Below are positions 1-9,100 of a DNA stretch of 64,000 bases, piece after piece (within the stretch, counting starts at the first letter, position 1; every line of letters begins with the position of its first letter). A program made the position numbers and the translations under genes. This DNA comes from Gemmatimonadota bacterium (GTDB taxonomy: Bacteria > Latescibacterota > UBA2968 > UBA8231). Location: contig JABJJN010000054.1 in the NCBI GenBank assembly GCA_018660835.1, positions 100,877 through 164,876 on the forward strand, in the 5' to 3' direction. The notes under the pieces were generated by a model. That model was not told the origin of the DNA. It saw only the letters and a list, made by a program, of their open reading frames with translations, and ran no database searches.

Positions 1-2
1 AG

Positions 3-398
3 AAGCGCCTCTATCTGGCGCAAATCGATCGAGCGGACCTGGTGATCGACCAGTTCAAGCAAGGCTTGATGGGTGGCACGGCCCTTGACTGTTTCGCCAT
101 GCGGAAGGTCGCACTCGTCCATCTGGACCGAGCCAGCTTCAGCCATTGCTACGGACATGAGTGCCCGATCCCGGCGCTGAACGAGGTGCAGGCGATTCGC
201 GATTTTCTCGCGAGAATGGCCCACACAGAGTCACGATTGCAGTTGGCTGACCACCTGTATGAGTGGGTGCGACAGGAGCATGAGGCCGGTGCTGTTGCTG
301 ACTTCTTTCTGTCACGCCTAGCCGGTATCGGCGTGACCGTAGATATCGGTGTCACCGAGGATATGGACACGTCTGGTCGTCGACAGGACGTCGCGTGA
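3..398 (+). CDS. Glycosyltransferase, C-terminal part (truncated by window start)
   Basis: The reading frame is open from the first bases of the window and ends at TGA 396-398, so only about 131 C-terminal residues are present. A stretch reading ADLVIDQFKQGLMGGTALDC near the visible start resembles the donor-binding region of GT-B (family 4-like) glycosyltransferases, where a surface-sugar transferase commonly has a D-Q-F-x-x-G motif followed by a Gly-Gly turn. It probably builds a surface polysaccharide. It overlaps the next gene by 4 bases (GTGA), which implies one operon with the FemAB-like and flippase genes. The N-terminal acceptor domain lies outside the window, so substrate cannot be guessed; the family call itself rests on a short motif. 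Confidence 0.6.
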   Translation, partial: KRLYLAQIDRADLVIDQFKQGLMGGTALDCFAMRKVALVHLDRASFSHCYGHECPIPALNEVQAIRDFLARMAHTESRLQLADHLYEWVRQEHEAGAVADFFLSRLAGIGVTVDIGVTEDMDTSGRRQDVA

Positions 399-1396
399 GA
401 GTCGACGTTGCCAATCAGGTCGATCTTGACGTGTGGAATCAGCAGATCTCCGGTGCTGAGCACGCAACGATTCATCAGACAGCCTCTTTGGGCGAGTTCT
501 ATCGGTCGCATCTCGGGTACGACGTGTTCTATCTGCGCTGTTTTGAGGGAGACCAACTCGTTGCTCTCCTGACGATTCGGATCGGTGGTTTTGGTCAGGC
601 GCAGCTGATCGAACGTCCAATGGCCACTGCCGGGCTGCGTCTGAGTCGTTGGTTGAAGCCCCTCCTCAGTTGGCAGCAGGGACCGGTTTTTCTCGGTGAC
701 CCGGAGCGCTGGCCGTCTGCATTGGCCGCTCTCGTGGACGCCGTGAGGTCACACACGCCGCGGGCTCGATTCTCGGGCATCACATTGCCCATCGGCCTGG
801 AGGCCCTGGTGGAGAATGAAAGCCTGGCTGCCTTCGATCGGCTGGAGTGGGCGACATATCTGGTCGATCTACGGGTCGATGAGGAAGAGTTGTGGAATGG
901 CCTGAAGCGGTCGGCGCGGAAAGCGATTCGCAAGGCCGAACGCGATGGCCTGGAGGTTCAACTCGTCGACGGAGAGCAAGGACGTCTCGAGTATCAGCCC
1001 TTTCGCCGCCATTGCCTACAGGCGCGTGGGGCTCGTGTCACGTCCGCGGCAAACTACATCGACCGTCATCGACTGTTGCGATCTATCGATGGTGAGGAGG
1101 TCTACATCGCAGTCCATCAGGGTGAGACCATCTCTGGCCTCGGGGTTTTTCGTTTCAATGGCCAAATCAGTGAGTTTGGGTCACACCAAACGCCTGAGAG
1201 CGTGGCGCAGAAGCTCAATGGAAACGATCTGCTGAAGTGGGAAATCTTGCGTCGCGAGCGCTCCAAGGGTGGTCGTGTCTTCGACCTGACCGGCGTGAAT
1301 CCAAATCCAGCGTCTCCAAAGGAACGCGGCATAGCTCAGTTCAAAGCGAAATGGGGAGGGGTATTCCATCCCTATCCCGTACTGTCGCGAACTTGA
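395..1396 (+). CDS. FemAB/GNAT-fold peptidyl- or acyl-transferase-like protein (first copy)
   Basis: 333 residues starting at GTG 395, overlapping the upstream stop. The arrangement matches FemAB-like proteins with two tandem GNAT folds: an N-terminal half, then a basic segment (LKRSARKAIRKAERDGLEV, about residues 165-185) and a C-terminal signature with FDLTGVNP followed by GIAQFKAKWGG (about residues 298-325), which is typical of the group found in polysaccharide and lipid II-modifying clusters. Family members transfer amino acids or acyl groups to cell-wall or surface-polymer precursors in the cytoplasm. It lies between a glycosyltransferase and a flippase gene, so modification of an undecaprenyl-linked oligosaccharide is plausible. 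A second, diverged copy is at 2942-4048. The exact substrate is unknown. Confidence 0.65.
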   Translation: MRVDVANQVDLDVWNQQISGAEHATIHQTASLGEFYRSHLGYDVFYLRCFEGDQLVALLTIRIGGFGQAQLIERPMATAGLRLSRWLKPLLSWQQGPVFLGDPERWPSALAALVDAVRSHTPRARFSGITLPIGLEALVENESLAAFDRLEWATYLVDLRVDEEELWNGLKRSARKAIRKAERDGLEVQLVDGEQGRLEYQPFRRHCLQARGARVTSAANYIDRHRLLRSIDGEEVYIAVHQGETISGLGVFRFNGQISEFGSHQTPESVAQKLNGNDLLKWEILRRERSKGGRVFDLTGVNPNPASPKERGIAQFKAKWGGVFHPYPVLSRT

Positions 1397-2886
1397 GCGG
1401 CCAAGAGCAAAGAAGTGCCGTGTCCCACGCGTGGGGACTAGGACTGGCACAGGTTGTGGGTGCCGGCGCCAGTGCACTCTTGCTGCCCGTGCTGACGCGA
1501 GTCCTTGGCCCGGATGCCTATGGTCAGTGGTCTCTTGTCCTCGTGCTGATCAGCTACGTCCTGCCATGGACGGATCTTGGTGTGGCGCGAGGGATCATCC
1601 GTTTCTGCCCGACCTACGATACCAGTGACGCCCGACTAAACGTATACAGGACGGTGCGGCGTTTCGCGTTCATGGTCAGCTTGTCCATGGGGGTTCTGCT
1701 GGCGGTCCTGTCGCCCTGGTTGGCACAGATAGCGATTGGTGATGCGGCAGATTGGCACCTGCTCTGTCTGATTGCCTTGCTGTTTCCCTTGGAGGCGCTC
1801 TTCCGAGTCGGTACCGCCTTCGTGCAGGCCGAGGAACGGCTGGCGCACTACGCCCGAATCTCTACGGGGCGGCACGTTGGCGAACTTCTGCTACTCACGA
1901 TTGCCGCTCTGCTCACGGCCGACATCGCGTGGTTGTTGCTTGCCCGCATCATTTCTCTCAGCGTGGTAGTGGCCTGGATTCTCTACGCTGGGCGGCGGCA
2001 ACTTGCCACTCAGCGCAGCGACTGGTCGCTGGCGCCGATCCGGCAATTCGTCGGTTTCGGGTTGCCTATGATCCCCGCGGTTTTTGTGTGGGCACTGATC
2101 ATGTCTGCGGACCGGTATATGCTGAAGATGTGGTCGTCGGTCAGTGACGTGGGGCTCTACAATGTGGCAGACATCCTCGCGCTGATGCTGATCAACTGGA
2201 CTCGCCCGATCAATGGCGTGTTGCAGCCAAAGTTGGCAAACCTCAGGTCCACCAACGTTGCTGAGTCAGAACGTTACATAAGAATTTCCTTTCGATGGTT
2301 GGCTGTACTCATGGCGCCCTGTGCGGTATTTCTGGCAACCATGGGCCGGCCCGTCATCACGTTATTAAGCGGCGCGGCCTTTGCCGATGCAGCACATGCT
2401 TTGCCGTGGCTGGCACTTGGATACGTCATCATTGGCCTCACGAACCCACTGTATCACGTCGTCTACTTGCGACGCGGTGGATTTGCCTTTCTCTGGCTCT
2501 ACGGTGCTGCTCTGGCGGTCAACATAGCTCTCAACGCGGTTCTGATTCCTCAGCACGGCCTCAGCGGCGCGGCCTTCGCCACGATGGCCGCATTTCTCGC
2601 CTACGCGGTTGGCTTGTTTGCTCTGGCGCTGCCGAACGAACAGCGGATGATCGCCGCCGAATCGATGGCTCTGGTGAAGATCGCAGGTAGCGCTGGCGTC
2701 GCCGCACTGGTGATGGCTACCGCATCATCACATGGGCATCTTGCCGTGATCGCTGGCGCGCTGGCAGGGGGGATCATCTTTTTCATACTCATGTTGGTCT
2801 TGCGTGTGATCCATCGGCATGAGATCCGTGAATTGTTGATCCCTGTTCGATCATGGTTGAGGCCAAGAAAAGGCCCAGAGCAATGA
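1393..2886 (+). CDS. Wzx/MATE-type polysaccharide flippase
   Basis: About 497 residues with roughly 12-14 hydrophobic segments spread over the whole length, beginning with GLAQVVGAGASALLLPVLTR and the LGPDAYGQWSL turn that is typical of O-antigen flippases (polysaccharide biosynthesis protein, MVF/MATE superfamily). It would move lipid-linked glycan units across the inner membrane. The frame is open back to 1237, but that would overlap the upstream FemAB-like gene deeply. TTG 1393 overlaps the upstream stop by a TTGA junction; GTG 1420 and ATG 1351 are alternatives and none has a clear ribosome site. It is flanked on both sides by FemAB-like genes, which supports surface-polymer assembly. Confidence 0.8.
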   Translation: MSGQEQRSAVSHAWGLGLAQVVGAGASALLLPVLTRVLGPDAYGQWSLVLVLISYVLPWTDLGVARGIIRFCPTYDTSDARLNVYRTVRRFAFMVSLSMGVLLAVLSPWLAQIAIGDAADWHLLCLIALLFPLEALFRVGTAFVQAEERLAHYARISTGRHVGELLLLTIAALLTADIAWLLLARIISLSVVVAWILYAGRRQLATQRSDWSLAPIRQFVGFGLPMIPAVFVWALIMSADRYMLKMWSSVSDVGLYNVADILALMLINWTRPINGVLQPKLANLRSTNVAESERYIRISFRWLAVLMAPCAVFLATMGRPVITLLSGAAFADAAHALPWLALGYVIIGLTNPLYHVVYLRRGGFAFLWLYGAALAVNIALNAVLIPQHGLSGAAFATMAAFLAYAVGLFALALPNEQRMIAAESMALVKIAGSAGVAALVMATASSHGHLAVIAGALAGGIIFFILMLVLRVIHRHEIRELLIPVRSWLRPRKGPEQ

Positions 2887-2941
2887 ATCCGTATCAATTC
2901 TTCCATTTACGCACACCACCTTTGGACAATGCGACCCAGTG

Positions 2942-4048
2942 ATGACGACGAGTAGCGGTGTTGAGATTCAGGTAGTTGAGGAAGTTGACCAACAGGAATG
3001 GGACGCCGGTTTGTCGGCGCTTCCCTTCGCCCGCTTCGAGGATTCGATCCAGCGGCAGCAGTCGATTCTTGACCGATGGCCGGATATGCGTCCCCGGTTT
3101 CTGCTGGCCTATGCCGATGGCGAAGTGGCCGGAAAGCTTGGCTTCTGTCGAACCTATTTTGGTCACGATCTGGCTCAGGCGGATCGCAGGTTCAGTCTGC
3201 TGAGTCCTCTTCTGCGGCGAACGATGAAGACATACGACTATCCGACGACACCCCTCATCTACCGGAAAGATCTCGAGTCTGAGATTATCAACGGATTTCT
3301 CGATACGCTGGAGGATCTCGCCAAACGCGAACGTCTTTACAGCGTCTCTCATCTACGCTACCCGTCTCCTGGACTGGCAGCCGTCGCAGGTCGTGAGGCG
3401 TTCCTTGATCGAGGCTACAGCATCTGGACTCATGGTACGTATCTGATCGACTTGGGGATCGGCGAGGAAGGACTGTGGGCGGGGCTCAAGAGTGGGACTC
3501 GAACCGCGGTGCGGCGGTCGCAGAAGCAGGGAATCGAGGTCAGACTCGGCGGTGTTGAGGACTTGGAGCGTTACTACGATATCATCGCCGAGAATCGTCG
3601 TCGGGATCAGCGACAGAACATCTACCGGCCGATCTATGCAAAGGAACGCATGTTGCCGTATCTCGAATTCCTCATCACGTCCGGCCTGTCGCAGATGTTT
3701 TGCGCCGGGATCGACGGCCAGGTCGATTCCTGCACCCTGGTTCAGCGTTTTGGGCGAGTCGCCAGCTTTGGTTTGCACGCGAGGTCTGATAGCTTCCATG
3801 AGGCACGTCTTGCCGACGGCGACGCATTGTGCTGGAAGATGATTTCCTGGGCTGCTGAGAGTGGATACGGAACCTTCGACATGACCGGTTTTGACTCCGT
3901 GCCGCAGAACGATCGGCAGCGAGGTATCCGGCGATTCAAGTCGAAGTGGGGCGGTCAGATGCATGAATATGATTATTACACCAAGGTGCACGGGAAGCTC
4001 CGAGAACGAGCAGTGCAGGTGGCAAAGAGAGTCCTTCGCCGCTCCTGA
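2942..4048 (+). CDS. FemAB/GNAT-fold transferase-like protein (second copy)
   Basis: About 368 residues; ATG 2942 is directly preceded by an in-frame GTG (2939). It carries the same C-terminal hallmark as the gene at 395-1396: FDMTGFDSVPQNDRQRGIRR followed by FKSKWGG (about residues 318-345), and a basic LKSGTRTAVRRSQKQGIEV helix near residue 185. This places it in the FemAB-like, twin-GNAT family that modifies cell-wall or exported glycan precursors. Identity between the two copies is low outside these motifs, so they probably handle different donors or acceptors. It ends the polysaccharide locus; about 270 bases follow before the next gene, in which I see no gene, only an AT-rich stretch near 4135-4180. 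Confidence 0.62.
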   Translation: MTTSSGVEIQVVEEVDQQEWDAGLSALPFARFEDSIQRQQSILDRWPDMRPRFLLAYADGEVAGKLGFCRTYFGHDLAQADRRFSLLSPLLRRTMKTYDYPTTPLIYRKDLESEIINGFLDTLEDLAKRERLYSVSHLRYPSPGLAAVAGREAFLDRGYSIWTHGTYLIDLGIGEEGLWAGLKSGTRTAVRRSQKQGIEVRLGGVEDLERYYDIIAENRRRDQRQNIYRPIYAKERMLPYLEFLITSGLSQMFCAGIDGQVDSCTLVQRFGRVASFGLHARSDSFHEARLADGDALCWKMISWAAESGYGTFDMTGFDSVPQNDRQRGIRRFKSKWGGQMHEYDYYTKVHGKLRERAVQVAKRVLRRS

Positions 4049-4316
4049 GAATTGGGATGGTTGTGCTCTCCAAATCGGCTGGTATAGGGAACCAATTTCC
4101 GGTTTGCATCCGAATCGACTCCACATCTGCGCTGGGTTGATCTTATCTAACATCTAAAAAAACAGATACTTGCGATGTGATTTAGCAGTCTGGCATGTGC
4201 TTTGCGAACAGAGTGCAAGGATTTCCCAGCAATCTGCCGATACATAGAGGGATGTCCGGTGGCTTTTCACACCGGCTGCCAAATTGAGAGACATCCGTCA
4301 AGGAGAAGAAGAAGCG

Positions 4317-5870
4317 ATGGACCGCAAAGTTCTGCTGATCGACCCGGGACAAAAATTCGCAGAGAACGGATCGCGACACTCTGTTCGACAGACGCCCCAT
4401 ATCGGGCTCTGCTATCTGGCCACGACGCTGAGGGAATTCGCAGACGTCAAGGTCCTCGACATGCCCCTGCTCAGACTTGGCGACGACGATCTGCTCGAAG
4501 AGTACAAGAAGCTCGACTCCGGGGATATCGTCGGCATCACGACGGCGACCTTCAATGTTGTGGAAGCCGTGCGTGCGGCGGAGATGGCCAAGTCCCATAA
4601 TCCCGAGTTGCTCGTGGTGATGGGGGGGCCGCACGTGAACGCGTTCCCCACCGATGTTCTTGAACGTACCGAACATGTCGACGCGGCTGTTTCGGGCGAA
4701 GGGGAAGTCGTCTTCTCTGAGATCGTTCGGAACTATGACCAACCGGATTTCACCTGGGACATTCCCGGTGTCGCCTGGCGCGATGGCGAAACAATCGCCT
4801 ATCGGCCCCTCACCAAAGAGTGGACGATCCAGGATCTGGACGATATTCCTCTGCCCGATTGGGATTTCCTCGACCTCAACAAGTATTCGATGCGTTACTC
4901 GTCCCAGTTTGATTCGATGGAGCAGGTGGCACCACTGTCCACGAATCGCGGCTGCCCCTACCAGTGCTCTTTCTGTGACGGCGCGAATCTCACGGGGAAA
5001 CTGAAGTTCCGATCGGCGCAGAATGTTATCGATGAGATCCAGAATGGTCTCGAAAAGCACGGCGTGCGCCACTACTACATCACCGATTCTGTCATGTGCA
5101 TCCCGAAGTGGCGTTTCCTGGAGTTCTGCGATCTGATGGTTTCCACAGGCCTCAATAAGGAGGTCTCGATGATCGGGCAGGCACAGATCAACTCCATTGA
5201 CGAGGAGATTCTCGTCAAATACCGCAAAGCCGGTGGTGAATACATCTTCTTTGGCCTTGAGAGCGGCAATGAGGAAGTACTCAAGCAGAACGGCAAGAGA
5301 ATCAGCAAAGACAAGGTGCGGGCCATCGTCGACTGCGCGCACGAGTCAGGTCTGCATCCGCGAGGATCTTTCATCTTTGGCTTGCCCTACGATACGAGGT
5401 CAAGTGTCGAAGAGACGATCGAATTCTCCCACGAACTGAAGCTGCACTCGGCAAATTTCTTCATCCTCGATTTCTACCCGGGAACCCGCGCCAAGGACTA
5501 TCTGCTCAAGGGTGAGGGGGGCCTGACCATGCTGGACGGGGGCATTGACTGGTCCGTCTACACGCCGAGCCGCGATCGTGCGGAGGTGCAGGTCAATGAT
5601 CTGACGCCGGATCTGCTACGGGACTATCTGGCACAGGCGAAGGCCATGCCGATGAAATACGAGGATCAGGATCTCACCTTCCGCCAGAAGGTGACCGAGT
5701 TCATCTACTTCGTCGAAAATGGCTTTATGGATATCTCCGAGTCGGGAGAGTGGTACAATGCGATCGAGGAGATGAAACCACTGGTGCCTGCAGCGACCCT
5801 GGCTGCCTGCGCCCCGCGACTTGAACGCATCAGTGAATTGACAAGCAGCTACGCACGCGCAGCCGTATAG
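4317..5870 (+). CDS. Radical SAM protein with N-terminal cobalamin-binding-type domain
   Basis: 517 residues from ATG 4317, which has AGGAG at 4301-4305 upstream. Residues about 15-130 look like a Rossmann-type B12-binding domain (HIGLCYLATTLREFADVKVL, then VVMGGPHVNAFP and VSGEGE). A radical SAM core follows with the [4Fe-4S] motif RGCPYQCSFCDG (C-x3-C-x2-C) near residue 205 and the later IFFGLESGNEEVL and GSFIFGLPYDT segments. This is the BchE/methyltransferase-like class of cobalamin-dependent radical SAM enzymes. The substrate is unknown. It is followed by a SAM methyltransferase and preceded by a surface-glycan locus, so a modifying role in glycan or lipid synthesis is possible but unproven. 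Confidence 0.8.
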   Translation: MDRKVLLIDPGQKFAENGSRHSVRQTPHIGLCYLATTLREFADVKVLDMPLLRLGDDDLLEEYKKLDSGDIVGITTATFNVVEAVRAAEMAKSHNPELLVVMGGPHVNAFPTDVLERTEHVDAAVSGEGEVVFSEIVRNYDQPDFTWDIPGVAWRDGETIAYRPLTKEWTIQDLDDIPLPDWDFLDLNKYSMRYSSQFDSMEQVAPLSTNRGCPYQCSFCDGANLTGKLKFRSAQNVIDEIQNGLEKHGVRHYYITDSVMCIPKWRFLEFCDLMVSTGLNKEVSMIGQAQINSIDEEILVKYRKAGGEYIFFGLESGNEEVLKQNGKRISKDKVRAIVDCAHESGLHPRGSFIFGLPYDTRSSVEETIEFSHELKLHSANFFILDFYPGTRAKDYLLKGEGGLTMLDGGIDWSVYTPSRDRAEVQVNDLTPDLLRDYLAQAKAMPMKYEDQDLTFRQKVTEFIYFVENGFMDISESGEWYNAIEEMKPLVPAATLAACAPRLERISELTSSYARAAV

Positions 5871-6001
5871 AGGCACGACAGCTGCACCTCAACATGGTGC
5901 CCATTCGTCGCAAGTAGGGGCACCGCTCCAGGCGTCTTCTTTGGTCGATTCCCGTGGCACAATTCGACTCACCCTCTGTAACTTGGATACTGGATCTTAC
6001 A

Positions 6002-6874
6002 ATGAGTGATCAAGCCGTACTGACCCCCGAAGCCCACGAGCAGTCGTCTGAAATGGACGTGGCAGGGGAGGGCGCCCATACCCTCCATGCTGCGATCCCT
6101 CAGAACCAGGACATTTCGATGAGCAAGACGGAACAAGACATCGTTGAGATTATCGGCCTCGACGAGGAGCACCACGATCGCGCGATTCAGCGATATGATC
6201 ATGCCCGACGGCGCGAAATCGTGGACGAACTTCTACAAGGGACCGGGCGCGACCGAGTCCTCGATCTCGGCTGCAGCAATGGTTCATGGTATCCGTTCCT
6301 GAAGGCTCAGGGTTTTGCTGAGCTACATGGTGTCGAACTGTCCGAACACCGTGCACAAATTGCCAGGCAACGTGGATACGAAGTCTTCAATGGCCACGGA
6401 CAGGATACGCCATTTCCTGACAATCACTTCGATGTCGTCGTGAATCAGGAAGTCCTGGTGCATGTGCTCCAGGAGGAGGACCGAAAAGCAATGATTGCCG
6501 AGGCCAAGCGTGTCCTGAAGCCGGGTGGGGTATACATCTGCTCTATCGCCTCCGCTGTCGCTCAGCGTCGCCGCTTCTTCATCAACCGGATTACCGGTTA
6601 TGGTCTGCTGTCCTGGATCAAACACCGACTCGTCGGCCGCCAGGGGAGAGAGCAATTCCAGGATCTCACCGAGTTTACCCGGTATTGGGACCTGAAGGAC
6701 GTGCGAGCCTATCTGTCGTCCATCGATCTTACCGTGGTCGATGCCGTAGGCCATACGTATTTCTTCGGAGATCTCTCGGCGAATTTCCCCGCCTTCCAGA
6801 GACTGTTGGATCGTGTACTTGGCAGGCGTTGCCCGGATGCGGCGACGGTTGTCTACCTCAAGTGCACAAAGTGA
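6002..6874 (+). CDS. Class I SAM-dependent methyltransferase
   Basis: 290 residues from ATG 6002 (a GTG at 5954 is in frame but less likely). Motif I is RVLDLGCSNGSWYPFL near residue 85, followed by the acidic end of beta-2 (GVELSEHR), PFPDNHFDVVVNQEVLVHVL (motif II/III region) and RVLKPGGVYICS (post motif), all typical of a class I Rossmann methyltransferase. The long N-terminal extension and the C-terminal segment with FFINRITGYGLLSWIKHRL suggest a particular small-molecule or lipid/glycan acceptor, which I cannot name. It follows the radical SAM gene by 131 bases and is probably functionally linked to it. Confidence 0.78.
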   Translation: MSDQAVLTPEAHEQSSEMDVAGEGAHTLHAAIPQNQDISMSKTEQDIVEIIGLDEEHHDRAIQRYDHARRREIVDELLQGTGRDRVLDLGCSNGSWYPFLKAQGFAELHGVELSEHRAQIARQRGYEVFNGHGQDTPFPDNHFDVVVNQEVLVHVLQEEDRKAMIAEAKRVLKPGGVYICSIASAVAQRRRFFINRITGYGLLSWIKHRLVGRQGREQFQDLTEFTRYWDLKDVRAYLSSIDLTVVDAVGHTYFFGDLSANFPAFQRLLDRVLGRRCPDAATVVYLKCTK

Positions 6875-6980
6875 AGGCAATCGATTGAGCATCGGCGCCC
6901 ACGCCTCGGCCTGGGCCCCGTGACGGTTGGCGTAGTTAGCGATTCGGGCCGGACATCAACTGCTATTTTGATAGCAACTG

Positions 6981-8846
6981 CTAGAGGTTGAGGCTTGCTT
7001 CGACGCCGAACCAGCGGCCGGGCAGGGGCACTCCCAGGATCTCCTCGTAGTGGTCGTCGAAGAGGTTGGTCGCTCGCAGTCGTAGTTCACCCCAAGGAAC
7101 CGGGCGGCGCACGAGCAAATCGACACGTGCATAGTCATCGAGGGGCGCAATGCGCTCACGCGCCTGCACACTCCAATCCGCTGTGATCTGCGCTGGCAGG
7201 GCATGGCGCAGGCGGACATTGGCCTGATGCCGCGGATGCGAGAAGACATACTTCGACTGCAAGCCTGAGGCGAGGGTCTGTTCTTTGTCGACAAAGGTGT
7301 AGCCGATCTGAGTGTCCACGGGGCCGAACTGACGTGCGCCACTCACACGCACGCCGAGGGTCTGCATTTCTCCCAGATTCTGCGCGACCCACGGGGGCGT
7401 GTCCGTGGCTCTTACGTAGTCGACGAGATCCTGTTCCTGGCGTAGGAAGATGGCGCCCTGCCATTGCGTTTGCGCAACGAGGGTCGAGGCGCCGATTTCA
7501 TACTGCCACGATCTCTCTGCGGCGAGATCCGGATTACCGACATTGTTGGGATCGGTGTAGTAGAATTCGGTGAAAGAGGGAGCGCGGTAGGCACGAGCGA
7601 TGGTGGCATAGGCACGCGAACGATCGTTGAGTCGGCGGCCGATGCTGACGGTGGGCGCCGCCTCCCATCCTGCTTCCTGGTGATGATCGGCGCGCAGGCC
7701 GGCATTGATCTGCCATGCGCCTCTCGTCGTACCGTATTCGGCAAAACCACCCCAACGGTTGCGCGTGTGTTCGCCCAGATTGCTGCTGTCGATCTCCTCG
7801 CGAGTCCACTCGGCGCCGGCGGCGACTTGCCCGCCAGCCATGGCCCGACGGACGTGGGCCTCGCCACCACCCATCCAACTCGTGTGGTTGTTCTCGTAGA
7901 CTGACGGATCGCTTTCGATCAGAACGAAACGATCTGTGTGGCGGCGCACATACACGCGGCTCGTGGCCATTGTGGTGCCGACGCGTCGCTCGTAGCGAGC
8001 ACCGGCGAGGTGGGCCGTCGTCCATTCGCGGGAGGGAAAGGGGGCGTAGAAGTCGCGGGCACCGAAGCCCTTGTCCTGCCAGCCTGCCTGCACCGACAAG
8101 CGGCCACCGCCGAGATCGGAGTGACCCAGCAGGAAGAGCCTGTCTTCGTCAGCATCTGTGGTTTCGCGATAGCCATCAGAGCGCAGTCTGCCGGCGCTGA
8201 GGGTCACGCCGCGCCGTTCGTTCCCTGTGCCGATACGCAGATTGATGTCAGAACCTGTGCCGGCGTCACCGCCGTCGATGTCGTCAATACGACGCGTGGC
8301 GACATCGAGGCGGACACCAGAGGCAGCCCGGGGGACGAGATTGATCACGCCACCGACTGCATCTGCTCCGTGCACGGAGGATGCGGCACCATGCAGGATT
8401 TCGACACGGTCCAGATCTGCAGGCGTCAGCGGCAGATTCAGTGTGTGGTGATCGGTCTGCGGATCGTTGACACGCATGCCATCTACCAGGATCACGACCT
8501 GGCTATAGGTGGCGCCGTCCATCCCCAGGTCAACCTGCGTGCCAAAGGGCCCTCGCGTCTGCGCGTCAAGACCTGCCACGGTCGCCAGCAGATCGGCGAT
8601 GGAACTTGCGCCGCGGCGCGCAATTTCGGCACTATCAAGGATGACAACTTCCCGCGTCTGCGGTGTCGTGTCAGTGCTCAAGCGCGTGGAGCTCACCAGA
8701 ACCTCGGGTACCAGGGCCGGTGGCAGAGGGTCCGAAGCTCCAGCCATCGCAGGCGTTGCACCCCCTGCCAGGCAGAGGGTGCAGATGAGTGCGGAAAAGT
8801 GTCTGGAAAGGCAAGTAACCAGTGTGCGTCGGGGTAGCCGGGTCAT
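6981..8846 (-). CDS. TonB-dependent outer-membrane receptor (BtuB-like architecture)
   Basis: 621 residues on the minus strand. A signal peptide ends near AMAGA (about residues 30-36). It is followed by a plug domain with EVVILDSAEIARRGASSIAD, QVVILVDGMRVNDPQ, DRVEILHGAASSVHGADAVG and GVINLVPRA, and then a 22-strand-type barrel ending in an aromatic-poor LEASLNL terminus. This is a TonB-dependent transporter for scarce ligands such as siderophores, corrinoids or metal complexes. The plug wording and compact length are closest to the BtuB group. I found no cobalamin riboswitch sequence in the upstream leader, so corrinoid uptake is only a guess. It is transcribed divergently from the nqr operon across a 254-base gap. 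Confidence 0.85.
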   Translation of the reverse strand: MTRLPRRTLVTCLSRHFSALICTLCLAGGATPAMAGASDPLPPALVPEVLVSSTRLSTDTTPQTREVVILDSAEIARRGASSIADLLATVAGLDAQTRGPFGTQVDLGMDGATYSQVVILVDGMRVNDPQTDHHTLNLPLTPADLDRVEILHGAASSVHGADAVGGVINLVPRAASGVRLDVATRRIDDIDGGDAGTGSDINLRIGTGNERRGVTLSAGRLRSDGYRETTDADEDRLFLLGHSDLGGGRLSVQAGWQDKGFGARDFYAPFPSREWTTAHLAGARYERRVGTTMATSRVYVRRHTDRFVLIESDPSVYENNHTSWMGGGEAHVRRAMAGGQVAAGAEWTREEIDSSNLGEHTRNRWGGFAEYGTTRGAWQINAGLRADHHQEAGWEAAPTVSIGRRLNDRSRAYATIARAYRAPSFTEFYYTDPNNVGNPDLAAERSWQYEIGASTLVAQTQWQGAIFLRQEQDLVDYVRATDTPPWVAQNLGEMQTLGVRVSGARQFGPVDTQIGYTFVDKEQTLASGLQSKYVFSHPRHQANVRLRHALPAQITADWSVQARERIAPLDDYARVDLLVRRPVPWGELRLRATNLFDDHYEEILGVPLPGRWFGVEASLNL

Positions 8847-8910
8847 TCAGCGAGTCACTTTTTCTTCGGGATGAGGAACGGGTCTGATCACAGATTTCGT
8901 TTTCGTGGAC

Positions 8911-8945
8911 ACCACCTCGGCTTTAAGGCTTCATCTCGAGGTGGT
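8911..8945 (+). terminator. Terminator-like hairpin in the TonB receptor/nqr divergent gap
   Basis: Arms ACCACCTCG (8911-8919) and CGAGGTGGT (8937-8945) are a perfect 9-bp inverted repeat with a 17-base loop, followed on the plus strand by TTTTCTT. The form is that of an intrinsic terminator, but the plus-strand gene it would end is not apparent. It may block transcription running antisense through the receptor gene, or act as a leader structure for the receptor. Confidence 0.45.
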
Positions 8946-8949
8946 TTTC

Positions 8950-8978
8950 TTGACAGTCCTCAGGATCAGGCTTACCCT
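8950..8978 (+). promoter_or_regulatory. Sigma-70-type promoter for the nqr operon
   Basis: A perfect -35 TTGACA (8950-8955), a 17-base spacer and TACCCT (8973-8978, 3 of 6 consensus including T1, A2 and T6) lie about 120 bases upstream of nqrA. This is the only good promoter match I see in the gap. The inverted repeat at 8985-9008 starts 7 bases after the -10. Confidence 0.5.
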
Positions 8979-8984
8979 ACCGAG

Positions 8985-9008
8985 GTTGTAATAAACATGC
9001 GTAACAAC
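8985..9008 (+). promoter_or_regulatory. Possible operator (GTTGTnA-N10-TnACAAC) at the nqr start region
   Basis: A 24-base imperfect palindrome with outer arms GTTGT and ACAAC and a matched A/T pair one position further in. It covers the expected transcription start of the promoter at 8950-8978, a usual position for a repressor site. No regulator gene is adjacent. Confidence 0.3.
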
Positions 9009-9100
9009 GTCCACATCTCGCCCCGCGAACCGGTGGTAGCAGCGCTCTTGAGCTGTCAAACCAGCGTGCGGTCGCGCGACAACGTATGAGGTAGTGCCGA

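Noticed and set aside
4182..5342. 386-codon open frame antisense to the radical SAM gene
   Set aside because: The plus strand has a clear enzyme with intact motifs; the antisense frame has no ribosome site, no domain and unusual composition.
6956..6980. Hairpin with GCTAT/ATAGC arms after the TonB receptor stop
   Set aside because: Stem is only 5-7 bp with a wobble and no U-run on the relevant strand; too weak to call a terminator.
8847..9100. Cobalamin riboswitch ahead of the BtuB-like receptor
   Set aside because: No B12-box-like sequence is visible on the minus strand in the leader; only the hairpin at 8911-8945 was found.
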